64,000 nt of DNA from Hydromicrobium sp964415365. GTDB lineage: Bacteria; Actinomycetota; Humimicrobiia; Humimicrobiales; Humimicrobiaceae. Each line of letters starts with the position of its first letter. Position 1 is the first letter of the stretch. The stretch spans positions 1-64,000 of the forward strand of contig CAYPYW010000002.1 in NCBI GenBank assembly GCA_964415365.1, in the 5' to 3' direction. Under the pieces are notes generated by a model. The model did not search any database, was not told the DNA's origin, and saw only the letters and a program-made list of their open reading frames with translations. Below, one piece after another: positions 8,863-17,632 of the stretch. The position numbers and the translations under genes were made by a program.

Positions 8863-9654
8863 TTAATCTTTCAGTACATACCTATATATTGCTTTCCCCA
8901 GACCCGAATTATAATTCTCCTCTGTAACAATATCTGCTTGTCTTAATACTTCAGGATAAGAATTCCTGACTGCTACATTAAGGCTCGACTCTTTAAACAT
9001 GCTTAAATCGTTATAACTATCGCCAAAAACAACTACTTCATCTTTTTTTATATTTAATGTCTTCAAAATAACTGCCAATGCATTTCCTTTAGAAGCATTC
9101 GGGTGTAGCATGTCGAAAAAATATTCTCCTGATCTTATAAAGTGTAATTTGTCTGAAAATTTTTTTCTCAAATAACTATCCAGTGGGTCAGTCTCTCTAA
9201 CAGGTACGCTTATATTAGCAGCATTTTTTGAAAAATACTCTGTCTCAATATTTTTTGTTTCTACTATTTTTTGTTCGACCCTTTCAACATATCTCATATT
9301 GGGATGATACTTTTCATAAAAAATTTCACCGTTAACCGTAGCTACCAGAGGAGAATACCCTTTTATTTTTATAGTCCTTATAGCTTCAAGATAATAGCAG
9401 GGTTCGATTTTGATTGCACTGATTATTTCTAGATCTCTGTTAACCACAACTGCTCCATTTAAAGTTATTTGGGGAAGTTCCAGACCAAACAGTCTCACCA
9501 GGAATGATATGGAGCATATTGATTTTCCGGTAGCCAGAATCAATTCAATCCCTCTCCTGCGGCATTCCAGAATAGCTTTTTTATTTAAATCGGTAAGAAT
9601 TGAATTGTTATCCAGCAATGTACCATCAACATCAGTGACTATAAGTTTTATCAT
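8863..9654 (-). CDS. Cof-type HAD-superfamily phosphatase
   Basis: A 263-aa haloacid dehalogenase-like hydrolase of the Cof subfamily, which dephosphorylates sugar phosphates or cofactors. Motif I DVDGTLLD opens the protein (nucleophile Asp), motif II LATGKS follows, then a C2-type cap (TLNGAVVV to the KGNAL element) and motif IV GDSYNDLSMF. The ATG at 9654 is used; a longer frame would overlap lpdA. It begins 10 nt after the lpdA stop, so the two are co-transcribed. The substrate cannot be told from sequence. Confidence 0.87.
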   Translation of the reverse strand: MIKLIVTDVDGTLLDNNSILTDLNKKAILECRRRGIELILATGKSICSISFLVRLFGLELPQITLNGAVVVNRDLEIISAIKIEPCYYLEAIRTIKIKGYSPLVATVNGEIFYEKYHPNMRYVERVEQKIVETKNIETEYFSKNAANISVPVRETDPLDSYLRKKFSDKLHFIRSGEYFFDMLHPNASKGNALAVILKTLNIKKDEVVVFGDSYNDLSMFKESSLNVAVRNSYPEVLRQADIVTEENYNSGLGKAIYRYVLKD

Positions 9655-9664
9655 TGCCAGTAAC

Positions 9665-11053
9665 CTACTTATGAGTTGCAATTCCAAAACAATCTTCTGC
9701 GGCTTCCATAACTGATTCCGAAAGTGTAGGGTGAGAATGAACAGTAGAGGCAAGATCATCTATCAATAACTCACCTTTCATTGCTACAGCCACTTCATGC
9801 ACTAGATTCGAAGCTTCTGGCCCTACCATTTGAGCACCAAGTATTTCACCAGTCTCACTGTTTGTAACAATTTTTATAAAACCTTCAGTTTCCCCAGTAA
9901 TGTAAGCTTTACCACTTGAACTAAACGGGAATATACCAGTACATACTTTTATATTTTTCTCCTTTGCCTGCTCCTCATTCAATCCAACTGCTCCAATTTC
10001 AGGAGTCGTAAATATCGCCCAGGGTATAACATCATAACTCATTTCCTTTACTTTTCCCGCAATGTTCTCCACTGCAATCTTACCCTCTTCCGAAGCCACA
10101 TGCGCCAGCTGGAATCCGCCTATTACATCACCAATAGCATATATCCCCTCAATATTTGTCCTCAGATGTGAATCTACTTTTATATAACCTTTACTTCCTA
10201 CCTCTACTCCCACTTTTTCAAGACCAATACCGGTAGAATTCGGCTTTCTGCCTACTGATATAAGTATTTTATCTGCAGTTACTTTATCCCCACTACTTAT
10301 AGTACAGGTGAATTTTTTACCACTTTTTTTAGAACTCTCTACTTTTGAACCTGTATACATCTTAATTCCCTTTCGTCTGAATACCTTATGGATCACTTCT
10401 GAAACAGCTTCGTCTTCCGTTGATAATATTCTGGGAAGCATTTCTATTATAGTGACATCAGATCCAAAAGAAGAAAATATATTTGCAAACTCACTCCCCA
10501 CTACTCCGCCACCAATAATCAAAAGCGACGCTGGAATTTTCTTAAGAGATAGTATTCCAACATTATCCATTATTCCATCTTCCGAAAGATCAAATGGCTC
10601 TACGTTTGAAGCGGACGATCCGGTAGCAATAATTATATTTTTCGCCTCAACCTCAATATCTTGCTTGCTTGAAGTTTTTACTGATATTTTCCCTTCTGCT
10701 ACTATTTCTCCTACGCCATTTATAAGCTCTATATTATTTTTATCGAAATAAGACTTAAGAGCTTTTCTCTGTATTTCAATTATCTGGTTTTTCCTGGCCA
10801 TTGCTTTTTCGAAATCCAGTTTTGGCGGTGCAACATCTATTCCAAAAATTCCTGCCTTTTTAATCCCATCCAGAGCACGTGCTACATGATAGAGAGTTTT
10901 TGTCGGTATACAGCCACAATTTAAGCAAACCCCTCCCAGATTATCTTTTTCAATCACTGCAGTTTTAAGTCCTAATTTCGAGGCTCTTATGGCTGCCACA
11001 TATCCTCCAGGTCCTCCTCCCAGTACAGCAAGGTCTACTTTCCCAGTACCCAT
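9665..11053 (-). CDS. lpdA: Dihydrolipoyl dehydrogenase (E3)
   Basis: Reoxidises dihydrolipoamide of 2-oxoacid dehydrogenase complexes with NAD+. 462 aa: FAD-binding GGGPGGYVAAI (12-22), redox disulfide GGVCLNCGCIP (C43 and C48, with an additional C46), the second Rossmann motif GGGVVGSEFA, FAD loop YAIGDVIGG, and the catalytic His segment HSHPTLSE near the C-terminus. AAGGAG precedes the ATG. It is separated from the E1/E2 operon by the oppositely oriented lipB, but is clearly the E3 partner. No lipoyl domain is fused at its N-terminus. Confidence 0.95.
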   Translation of the reverse strand: MGTGKVDLAVLGGGPGGYVAAIRASKLGLKTAVIEKDNLGGVCLNCGCIPTKTLYHVARALDGIKKAGIFGIDVAPPKLDFEKAMARKNQIIEIQRKALKSYFDKNNIELINGVGEIVAEGKISVKTSSKQDIEVEAKNIIIATGSSASNVEPFDLSEDGIMDNVGILSLKKIPASLLIIGGGVVGSEFANIFSSFGSDVTIIEMLPRILSTEDEAVSEVIHKVFRRKGIKMYTGSKVESSKKSGKKFTCTISSGDKVTADKILISVGRKPNSTGIGLEKVGVEVGSKGYIKVDSHLRTNIEGIYAIGDVIGGFQLAHVASEEGKIAVENIAGKVKEMSYDVIPWAIFTTPEIGAVGLNEEQAKEKNIKVCTGIFPFSSSGKAYITGETEGFIKIVTNSETGEILGAQMVGPEASNLVHEVAVAMKGELLIDDLASTVHSHPTLSESVMEAAEDCFGIATHK

Positions 11054-11221
11054 AGTACCAAAAACTCCTTTCTCTCAGTCATCCTATTAACAAAAATAAT
11101 TATATGCATTAATATGGTAAAATAAATCAGTCAATTAATATTATACAAAATCATGGAAAACTCAAGCCTGAAAACTCCAATTAAAAATTATAAAATAATC
11201 AATAATCTCAAGAACTATGAT

Positions 11222-11878
11222 ATGCAAAAAAATATTCTGTGTCTTGATCTGGGTCTCATCTCCTATAATCATGCCTACAGCCTGCAAGAAAAAATATTCG
11301 AACTGATAAAACTAAAAGATAATCCTGGCGTAATATTACTGCTCGAGCATTATCCAGTTATAACTATAGGAAGTAACAGGAATACCAACAATTTACTGAC
11401 AAGCAGAGAAAAGCTCCAGCAGCAAGGTATAGAACTAATACAATCGAACCGTGGTGGCGATATTACCCTTCATTCTCCAGGTCAAATTGTCTGTTATACA
11501 CTTTTAAACCTGGCACAGATAAAAAGAGACCTGTCTCTTTTTGTTTATAATCTTGAACAGGTTATAATAGATGTGCTTGCCAATTATAATATACAGGGGA
11601 CCAGAATACACAAACACAGGGGAATATTTGTTGACAATTCTAAAATAGCATCTATTGGATTAAGAGTTAGAAAATGGGCCACACTCCACGGTTTTTCACT
11701 AAATGTAAACAACGATTTAAAATACTTTGACAACATAACAGCCTGCGGCCTGAAAGATTACCCTCAAACTTCAATTAAAAAAATTCTAAAGAAAGCTATT
11801 CCCATCCATGATGTCAAAGAACAAATACTGGACAACTTCAGCAGTATTTTTAAAATACCAGTGATAAAAATCATATAG
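11222..11878 (+). CDS. lipB: Octanoyl-[acyl-carrier protein] transferase
   Basis: Moves octanoyl from ACP to lipoyl domains, the first step of lipoate synthesis, and so serves the E2 at 12.3-13.7 kb. Motifs: SNRGGDITLHSPGQIVCY, KIASIGLRVRKW..HGFSLNV with the conserved Lys, and the acyl-carrying Cys in ACGL. An upstream ATG at 11153 is in frame, but the family begins at the segment after MQKNILCLDLG, so 11222 is preferred (about 218 aa); neither start has a clear Shine-Dalgarno. Lipoyl synthase LipA is not in the window. Confidence 0.9.
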   Translation: MQKNILCLDLGLISYNHAYSLQEKIFELIKLKDNPGVILLLEHYPVITIGSNRNTNNLLTSREKLQQQGIELIQSNRGGDITLHSPGQIVCYTLLNLAQIKRDLSLFVYNLEQVIIDVLANYNIQGTRIHKHRGIFVDNSKIASIGLRVRKWATLHGFSLNVNNDLKYFDNITACGLKDYPQTSIKKILKKAIPIHDVKEQILDNFSSIFKIPVIKII

Positions 11879-11892
11879 TTGCCTTAAAAATG

Positions 11893-12240
11893 CTATTCAC
11901 CCTTTTTTTTGTTATTATTGCCATTATCTTTTTTTAATACTGCATATATTTCTTTTAGCACTTTTAGAGGTTCTCTGAATAGTCTCCTGGGGAGAAAAGG
12001 CATTAATGTTGCAAATGCTCTTCTCATATCTTCGGTCATCCTGTGTGGCTTGGTAAGAATTCTGTTTATAAAATCTTCTGCAAAAACAGTTCGCAGGTGG
12101 CGTCTGTCAATTTCTATTCTTTTATTACAGTTATCACAAACCACACTTCGCAAGTAATTCCCTATATAATACACGGTATGTGGTGATTCCTTGTTACAAT
12201 TAATACAAAACAGTACTATTTTTGCTTCCTCATCTTTCAT
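11893..12240 (-). CDS. Zinc-ribbon protein at the end of the E1/E2 operon
   Basis: A 115-aa protein. Two CxxC knuckles (CINC near 12-15 and CDNC near 35-38) about 20 residues apart form a zinc ribbon. A basic, helical C-terminal part (RRHLRTVFAEDFINRIL onward) and a Lys/Asn-rich tail follow. It starts 31 nt after the E2 stop, on the same strand, so it is the last gene of the operon. Function is unknown; nucleic-acid or protein binding would fit. No good Shine-Dalgarno is visible, suggesting low expression or coupling. Confidence 0.6.
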   Translation of the reverse strand: MKDEEAKIVLFCINCNKESPHTVYYIGNYLRSVVCDNCNKRIEIDRRHLRTVFAEDFINRILTKPHRMTEDMRRAFATLMPFLPRRLFREPLKVLKEIYAVLKKDNGNNNKKKGE

Positions 12241-12271
12241 GCTTAAAACCAGCTAAATAAAATTTACAAAC

Positions 12272-13651
12272 TTAAACAATTAATACTGCCGGATTCTCTA
12301 TAAGTTCCGCTATTCTTTTCAGAAATTTTGCCCCTACCGCTCCATCAACTATTCTATGATCGCACGCAACAGAAAGGTTCATAAAGGATTCCGGCTTAAT
12401 TCTTTCACCCACCACCGCAGGCTCGGTATATATTTCTCCAACAGCAAGTATAGCCGCTTGAGGAGGGTTGATTATGGGTGAGAAGGACCTTATTCCATAC
12501 ATTCCCAAGTTAGTCACTGTAAATGTACCATTTGAGATCTCCTCTAGGCTGATTTTTCCTTCTCTTGCCTTATTAATAAGTTCGACTCTCTTTTTTGCAA
12601 TATCCAGGATTTTCAGCTTATCACAGTTAAAGATAGTAGGAACTATAAGTCCTCCTTCCAATGAAACTGCCACGCCTACATTTATATCATCATAAATTAT
12701 ATAGTTTCCATTAGAAAAAGTTGAATTTACCTCCAAATTTTCCCGCAATGCAATTGCAGTCGATTTCAATATAAAATCAGTATAAGTTATCTTGACGTTG
12801 TACTCTTTAAATATTTCTTCCTTTAATCCTTCTCTTAAATCTATAAGACGGCTAACATTAACTTTTGCATCTAAAACAATGTGCGGAACATTTGATTTGG
12901 AATAACTCATACGCTCAGCTATTACCTTCCTTAAACCTGTAAGTTGACGGGATAACTTTACAGCAATTGATGTTGGTTGGGATACCGCAGCTTCCCCGCC
13001 AGCTTTTTCTTTCTCTTTGGAATAAGCTATTACGTCTTCCTTTACTATTCTTCCACCTGGACCAGACCCTGGAATTTTTTCTGATCTATAATCTATACCC
13101 AATTCTTTTGCAGTTTTTCTCGCCAGAGGTGATATTATAACTCTTTTTTCTGCCCCTCCTTCTTCAGCACCTTTAATATATTTTTCCACATCCTCTCTCA
13201 AAATTCTTCCTCTCGGGCCAGTGCCGGCAATTTTAGTTACATCCAAGTTACTTTTTTCTGCTAATTTTTTTGCAATCGGTGATATTTTAATTTTTTCGTC
13301 TGAAACCCCGGATACCTCTTCGGCTTTACCAGCTGTTTCTTCAGCTTCTTTTGCTTCCATTTCACCAACTTTGGCTTCAGCTTCTTCCTTTAATTCATAT
13401 TGAGGAATTTCTTCATCCTTATCACCAATATATGCTACTACTTCAGTTACAGGGACTTCTTCTCCTTCAGTTCTTAATATTTTTCTTAAAATACCTGAAT
13501 TATAAGACTCTACCTCAAGAGTTACCTTATCGGTCATAACTTCAAACAATACTTCGCCTGTTTCTACTTTATCTCCTTCTTTCTTATGCCATTTTTCAAT
13601 TTTGCCAGACTCCATAGTAAGCCCTAATTTAGGCATAATAACTTCATACAT
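12272..13651 (-). CDS. pdhC: Dihydrolipoamide acyltransferase (E2), with two E3/E1-binding domains
   Basis: The core of a pyruvate/acetoin-type dehydrogenase complex. 459 aa: lipoyl domain 1-78 with the lipoylated K42 in TDKVT, an acidic linker (85-120), a peripheral-subunit-binding domain at 122-159 (ISPIAKKLA...GTGPRGRI), a second one at 172-210 (ISPLARKTA...GSGPGGRI), then the catalytic domain 225-459 with DHRIVDG (H432). Most E2 proteins have a single subunit-binding domain. GGAGG stands before the ATG. Third gene of the SorC-E1alpha-E1beta-E2 operon. Confidence 0.93.
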   Translation of the reverse strand: MYEVIMPKLGLTMESGKIEKWHKKEGDKVETGEVLFEVMTDKVTLEVESYNSGILRKILRTEGEEVPVTEVVAYIGDKDEEIPQYELKEEAEAKVGEMEAKEAEETAGKAEEVSGVSDEKIKISPIAKKLAEKSNLDVTKIAGTGPRGRILREDVEKYIKGAEEGGAEKRVIISPLARKTAKELGIDYRSEKIPGSGPGGRIVKEDVIAYSKEKEKAGGEAAVSQPTSIAVKLSRQLTGLRKVIAERMSYSKSNVPHIVLDAKVNVSRLIDLREGLKEEIFKEYNVKITYTDFILKSTAIALRENLEVNSTFSNGNYIIYDDINVGVAVSLEGGLIVPTIFNCDKLKILDIAKKRVELINKAREGKISLEEISNGTFTVTNLGMYGIRSFSPIINPPQAAILAVGEIYTEPAVVGERIKPESFMNLSVACDHRIVDGAVGAKFLKRIAELIENPAVLIV

Positions 13652-13735
13652 CTCTCAACCCTCCGTTTGAATAAAAATCCGGTCATGCTAATTAACTCAA
13701 TAATAACATACTAAAATCTAATTAAACACCAGGTC

Positions 13736-14725
13736 TTATTCCAGTAGGTCTAAGACCCCCTTTTCAATCCTGCTGACACCAGGAATCATTTCCTGTTCAA
13801 GTACCAGACTATAGGGAACTGGACAATTTCTCCCCGCAACTCTGGTTACAGGAGCATTCAGCCAGTCAAATCCTTTCTCAGATACCTGAGCAGAAACCTC
13901 TCCCATAAACCCTCCAAAAACCGGCGCTTCTTCTATACATAAAAGTCTGCCTGTTTTTCTAACTGAATTCAGTATGGTATCAATATCAAGAGGTCTCAGT
14001 GTTCTTATATCTACTACCTCACATTCAATGCCCTTCTCCTGTGAAAGTTTCCCGGCTACCTCCAAAGACTTCTGAACCATATAAGAAGTAGCAGCTATAC
14101 TGATATCAGTGCCCTCTCTTTTAATATCACTCTTCCCCAGTGGAATTTCATACATATCTTCAGGAACATTCTGAATATATTTTTTATTTTTATAAAGCAA
14201 TTTGTGCTCTATAAAAATTACAGGATTGTTGTCATTTATTGATGAAATCAGAAGCCCTTTCGCATCATAGGGACAGGCAGGCATAACAACCTTTAAACCG
14301 GGAATATGAGCAACAAGAGCTTCCAGGCTCTGGGAATGCTGAGCAGCCGCCCCGGTTCCACCACCTCCTGCAGTCCTGATTACCATAGGTACTCTGGCTT
14401 TCCCTCCAAACATGTAACTTATTTTGGCAGCCTGATTCACAATCTGATCCATAGCTATAGTCATAAAATCTGAAAACATTATTTCAGCTATCGGCCTCAT
14501 TCCGGTAATTGCACTTCCGGTGGCAACACCGATTATGGATTCTTCGGAAATAGGAGTATTTCTTATTCTTTCTCTACCAAATTCCTCCAGCATTCCCACA
14601 GTTACACCAAAAGCTCCTCCATATTCCGCTATATCTTCACCAATAAGATATATATCATTATCTTCCCTCATCTTCTGCTGCATTGCTTCCCTTACAGCCT
14701 CAAGATATGTTAATTCTCTTGTCAT
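13736..14725 (-). CDS. pdhB: 2-oxoacid dehydrogenase E1 beta subunit (pyruvate/acetoin type)
   Basis: 329 aa. With E1alpha it forms the alpha2beta2 thiamine-diphosphate enzyme that decarboxylates the 2-oxoacid and acylates lipoyl-E2. It begins MTRELTYLEAVREAM and carries LIGEDIAEYGGAFGVT (TPP-binding Glu region), AAQHSQSLEAL and IEEAPVFGGFMGEV. GGAG lies about 9 nt upstream. Pyruvate and acetoin dehydrogenase subunits cannot be told apart with certainty from sequence; lack of an acoin-specific activator favours neither strongly. Confidence 0.92.
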   Translation of the reverse strand: MTRELTYLEAVREAMQQKMREDNDIYLIGEDIAEYGGAFGVTVGMLEEFGRERIRNTPISEESIIGVATGSAITGMRPIAEIMFSDFMTIAMDQIVNQAAKISYMFGGKARVPMVIRTAGGGGTGAAAQHSQSLEALVAHIPGLKVVMPACPYDAKGLLISSINDNNPVIFIEHKLLYKNKKYIQNVPEDMYEIPLGKSDIKREGTDISIAATSYMVQKSLEVAGKLSQEKGIECEVVDIRTLRPLDIDTILNSVRKTGRLLCIEEAPVFGGFMGEVSAQVSEKGFDWLNAPVTRVAGRNCPVPYSLVLEQEMIPGVSRIEKGVLDLLE

Positions 14726-14768
14726 AGTAAAAATATCTCCACAAATTAAAATTAGTAATAATCAATCA

Positions 14769-15800
14769 TTATTGTGCATAAACATCGTCTTCAACTTCGG
14801 AAGGGTCAGGGAAAGGATATTCCATGGCAAACTTAACCGCTTTCTCCAACTGATCTATTACATCTTTTTCCAAATCCCTGTCCTCTTCCTCGGTCAATAC
14901 CCCTTTCTCAATTAGAATCCCCTTATATCTTCTAATAGGGTCTTTTTCCATCCACTGTCTTATTTCTTCCTTTGTTCTGTAAACCTGGGCATCGTTTTTA
15001 GAATGCCCCTTCCACCTATAAGTTAAACTCTCAATTAAAACAGGGCCTTTTCCGGTTCTGCACTCGCCCGCAAAATGTGAGACTGCATTAAACACCTCAA
15101 CCAGATTGTTGCCATCAATGGTAAGTCCCTCTATACCATAAGCACTCTTTCTATCCGATATCCTTTCTATATTAAATGCTTCCTTTATTGGCGTTGACAT
15201 TCCATAGATATTATTTTCACAGAGGTAAATTACAGGAAGATCCCATACGGAAGCCATATTGACAGAGCCATGAAATATGCCCTGATTAGCTGCTCCATCC
15301 CCAAAGAAGCATACTACGATTCTCCCATTCTTCTTCATCTTACAGGTCAGAGCTGCACCCGTAGCAATACCAATACTTCCTCCTACCACTCCATTCGCGC
15401 CAAGATTTCCTGAACTAACATCGGCTATATGCATTGATCCGCCTTTACCCTTGCAATACCCTATCTTCTTTCCCAATAGCTCTGCCATCATAATACTCAG
15501 ATCTGCGCCTTTTGCGATACAGTGACCATGGCCTCTATGAGTTGAAGTAATATAATCATTACCATTTATGGCACAAATTGCCCCAACCGCAGTGGCCTCC
15601 TCACCAATATATAAATGGCAGGTACCATGGATCATTCCTCTTATAATAAATTGCTCGGCCTCACTTTCAAAATGCCTTATCTGATACATTTTCCTTAGCA
15701 TTTCTATTTTTACGTTATTATCTAAGACCGTAAACTTATCTTCTATTCTATACCCATCAACATTGATATAAAGTTTTTTTACTTCTAAACCCTTTCCCAT
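14769..15800 (-). CDS. pdhA: 2-oxoacid dehydrogenase E1 alpha subunit (pyruvate/acetoin type)
   Basis: 343 aa. Contains the thiamine-diphosphate motif GDG (167-169) through NN (196-197), CHLYIGEEA, the HRGHGH active-site loop, and YRWKGHSKND near the phosphorylation-loop equivalent. The start ATG is only 3 nt after the SorC stop, with GGAG inside the end of the regulator gene, so translation is likely coupled. Its place directly behind a SorC/DeoR-type regulator is common for inducible acetoin or pyruvate dehydrogenase operons. Confidence 0.92.
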   Translation of the reverse strand: MGKGLEVKKLYINVDGYRIEDKFTVLDNNVKIEMLRKMYQIRHFESEAEQFIIRGMIHGTCHLYIGEEATAVGAICAINGNDYITSTHRGHGHCIAKGADLSIMMAELLGKKIGYCKGKGGSMHIADVSSGNLGANGVVGGSIGIATGAALTCKMKKNGRIVVCFFGDGAANQGIFHGSVNMASVWDLPVIYLCENNIYGMSTPIKEAFNIERISDRKSAYGIEGLTIDGNNLVEVFNAVSHFAGECRTGKGPVLIESLTYRWKGHSKNDAQVYRTKEEIRQWMEKDPIRRYKGILIEKGVLTEEEDRDLEKDVIDQLEKAVKFAMEYPFPDPSEVEDDVYAQ

Positions 15801-15803
15801 AAT

Positions 15804-16748
15804 TTACTCCAATCTGTTAATATTCTCTGCCGTCTCTTCATCCGTGCAGAGAATATTTATAAACCCGCCCCTTAAAGCGCCAAGGATAACCTTTAATTTC
15901 CTCCTGCCAAAAGCAACTCCAATGACGTTCTTAACTTTTTTTAATCTATCCGGCGAAATCCTTACAATTCTTTCATCAATCTTATTCGGGACATGTTTGC
16001 CATCTTCACCTATAAAAATAAGATTAACATCTCCAACCACTCCCAGACTATCCAGATATTTAAATTCCTCTAAACTGAAGCTGCCTGTCTTAATCAATGT
16101 AGAATCCGGTCCTATATCACTCAAACCCACCAGGGCGGTATCAATTTTTTCAGATAATCTTATTATTTCTCTAGTATTGCTATCATTTTCCACAATTTCT
16201 CTTATTTCCTTGCTATCAAGGACTGCCGGAGAATGTATAACATAGCTTATGCTGCCTAATCTGTCTGCAATGTTTTTGGCAATTGAATTAGTATGCACTC
16301 CTGTTCCTGTTTTACCCAGACCACCAATAATTGGTACTACTTTAATATCAAATTTATCGTTTACATAAATATAATCTGCTATTGTTTTAAGCGAGCTTCC
16401 CCAGCCAATTCCGAGATAACTTCCTCTGGTCAGTATTCTTTCAAATAGATTACTTAGGGAATCCGCCATTATTTTTAATACTTCCTCTTCATTTTCGAAA
16501 GTAGGTACAATAATGCATTCTTTTATCTTAAACTTTTTCTCTATTTCATACTCAAGGTTGGAGTAATCCTCTTTCAACGAGTTTATTTTTATTTCTACAA
16601 TTCTGTCTTCTCTGGCTTTCTCCAGATACCTGGATACCTTTGTCCTCGAAATATTTAACCTGTCTGCAATTTCCTGCTGAGTCAACTTTTCCAAATAATA
16701 AAGCTCCGCTATCTTCGTTAAGAATTTTCTCCTCTCAATACTTTCCAT
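15804..16748 (-). CDS. SorC/DeoR-type transcriptional regulator of the E1/E2 operon
   Basis: 314 aa. The N-terminal helix-turn-helix (about 15-50: LEKLTQQEIADRLNISRTKVSRYLEKAR) is followed by the SorC sugar-binding domain (about 60-314), with GIGWGSSLKTIAD and VPIIGGLGKTG elements typical for binding of phosphorylated sugars or related metabolites. First gene of the operon. A promoter (16806-16833) and a 14-bp palindrome (16766-16779) lie just upstream, so autoregulation together with the dehydrogenase genes is likely. The effector is not predictable. Confidence 0.9.
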   Translation of the reverse strand: MESIERRKFLTKIAELYYLEKLTQQEIADRLNISRTKVSRYLEKAREDRIVEIKINSLKEDYSNLEYEIEKKFKIKECIIVPTFENEEEVLKIMADSLSNLFERILTRGSYLGIGWGSSLKTIADYIYVNDKFDIKVVPIIGGLGKTGTGVHTNSIAKNIADRLGSISYVIHSPAVLDSKEIREIVENDSNTREIIRLSEKIDTALVGLSDIGPDSTLIKTGSFSLEEFKYLDSLGVVGDVNLIFIGEDGKHVPNKIDERIVRISPDRLKKVKNVIGVAFGRRKLKVILGALRGGFINILCTDEETAENINRLE

Positions 16749-16765
16749 GATCCAATTTCAAAAAT

Positions 16766-16779
16766 TGCACAATTGTGCA
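16766..16779. promoter_or_regulatory. Candidate SorC operator, perfect palindrome
   Basis: TGCACAATTGTGCA is a perfect 14-bp inverted repeat. It is 17 nt before the SorC start codon and about 27 nt downstream of the -10 box. At this position a bound regulator would block early elongation. Binding is inferred, not shown. Confidence 0.6.
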
Positions 16780-16805
16780 GTAAATGAACATTTTTCTAAC
16801 ATTGT

Positions 16806-16833
16806 ATTGTACCAAAAAAAATTAAAATTTCAA
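16806..16833 (-). promoter_or_regulatory. Sigma70-type promoter of the SorC-E1-E2 operon
   Basis: Leftward reading gives -35 TTGAAA (complement of 16828-16833), a 16-nt T-rich spacer and -10 TACAAT (complement of 16806-16811). The expected start lies near 16799, giving a leader of about 50 nt that contains the palindrome. Confidence 0.68.
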
Positions 16834-16897
16834 GACATAAGGGACAAACCTTACCAGGACAGCCAGAGGCCAGATATTCAAAACAAATTAAATCATT

Positions 16898-17491
16898 TCA
16901 TACGCAGAGTTTTTTAACTATATAGGCTATGATTAGTTTTATCACATCAGTCTTTAAATAATGAGGGGCGCTGCTGTCAAACAATATCCTAATATTTGCC
17001 TCAAATTCCGTGCTCTTCTCATCCAAAATCACAAGAACAGGAAACATTTTAAAAGGAAATATAATTGAACCAAATTTAAAACCAGCATATTTTTCTCCAC
17101 CAATCTTAAACGTCTTCTTTAGAAACCCTTCACCATCATTTCCATACTTCTTAATTAGAGGTTCCAGTACCTTGGGTATTGTCTGCCAATAAAAAAGTCC
17201 TCCAGGAAGCTCCCTGTAAGATATCCAACTAGCTGTAAGAGGAGTTCCGTCTGCATTAAGTAAATAATGCAAAACAAGAGAAGATGAATATTCATCCAGA
17301 GATTCTTTTCCTCTGGTTTTACTGTCCTTAAAACAATAAATTTCCTTTTTATTTAAATCCACTATTATTTCCCTTTCAAAAAAACTTAATTTAATTCTTT
17401 CGTTACTCGTAAGCCTGGAGCCTGTATATCTTAAAATATTAGTAATATCCCTGCCTGCCAATTCTTCGAATATTTTATTATAAATATCCAT
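16898..17491 (-). CDS. DUF3786 protein
   Basis: About 197 aa. The family pattern is clear: SLVLHYLLNADGTPL, WISYRELPGGLFYW and the C-terminal RILFDSSAPHYL. DUF3786 proteins are found mostly in anaerobes, often near corrinoid or C1 metabolism genes; function is unknown. A longer frame starts with TTG at 17551, but AAGGA spaced 7 nt before ATG 17491 supports the shorter start. It stands alone, divergent from the PTS EIIC gene. Confidence 0.83.
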   Translation of the reverse strand: MDIYNKIFEELAGRDITNILRYTGSRLTSNERIKLSFFEREIIVDLNKKEIYCFKDSKTRGKESLDEYSSSLVLHYLLNADGTPLTASWISYRELPGGLFYWQTIPKVLEPLIKKYGNDGEGFLKKTFKIGGEKYAGFKFGSIIFPFKMFPVLVILDEKSTEFEANIRILFDSSAPHYLKTDVIKLIIAYIVKKLCV

Positions 17492-17632
17492 AAAATTTTC
17501 CTTACCCTCATTAAGATTGCCAGCTGACTCCAAAAAATATACCAGCGTCAAGACAAAGCAGTTCCCTTCATTTTATATTAAATAGTAAGTATAATATAAC
17601 AACATTAAAAACATCGCTAAAAATTTTATTTT

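Noticed and set aside
10308..10751. 147-codon open frame on the + strand inside lpdA
   Set aside because: It lies wholly antisense to the well-conserved E3 gene. Its Ser/Pro/Ile-rich composition is that of a shadow frame.
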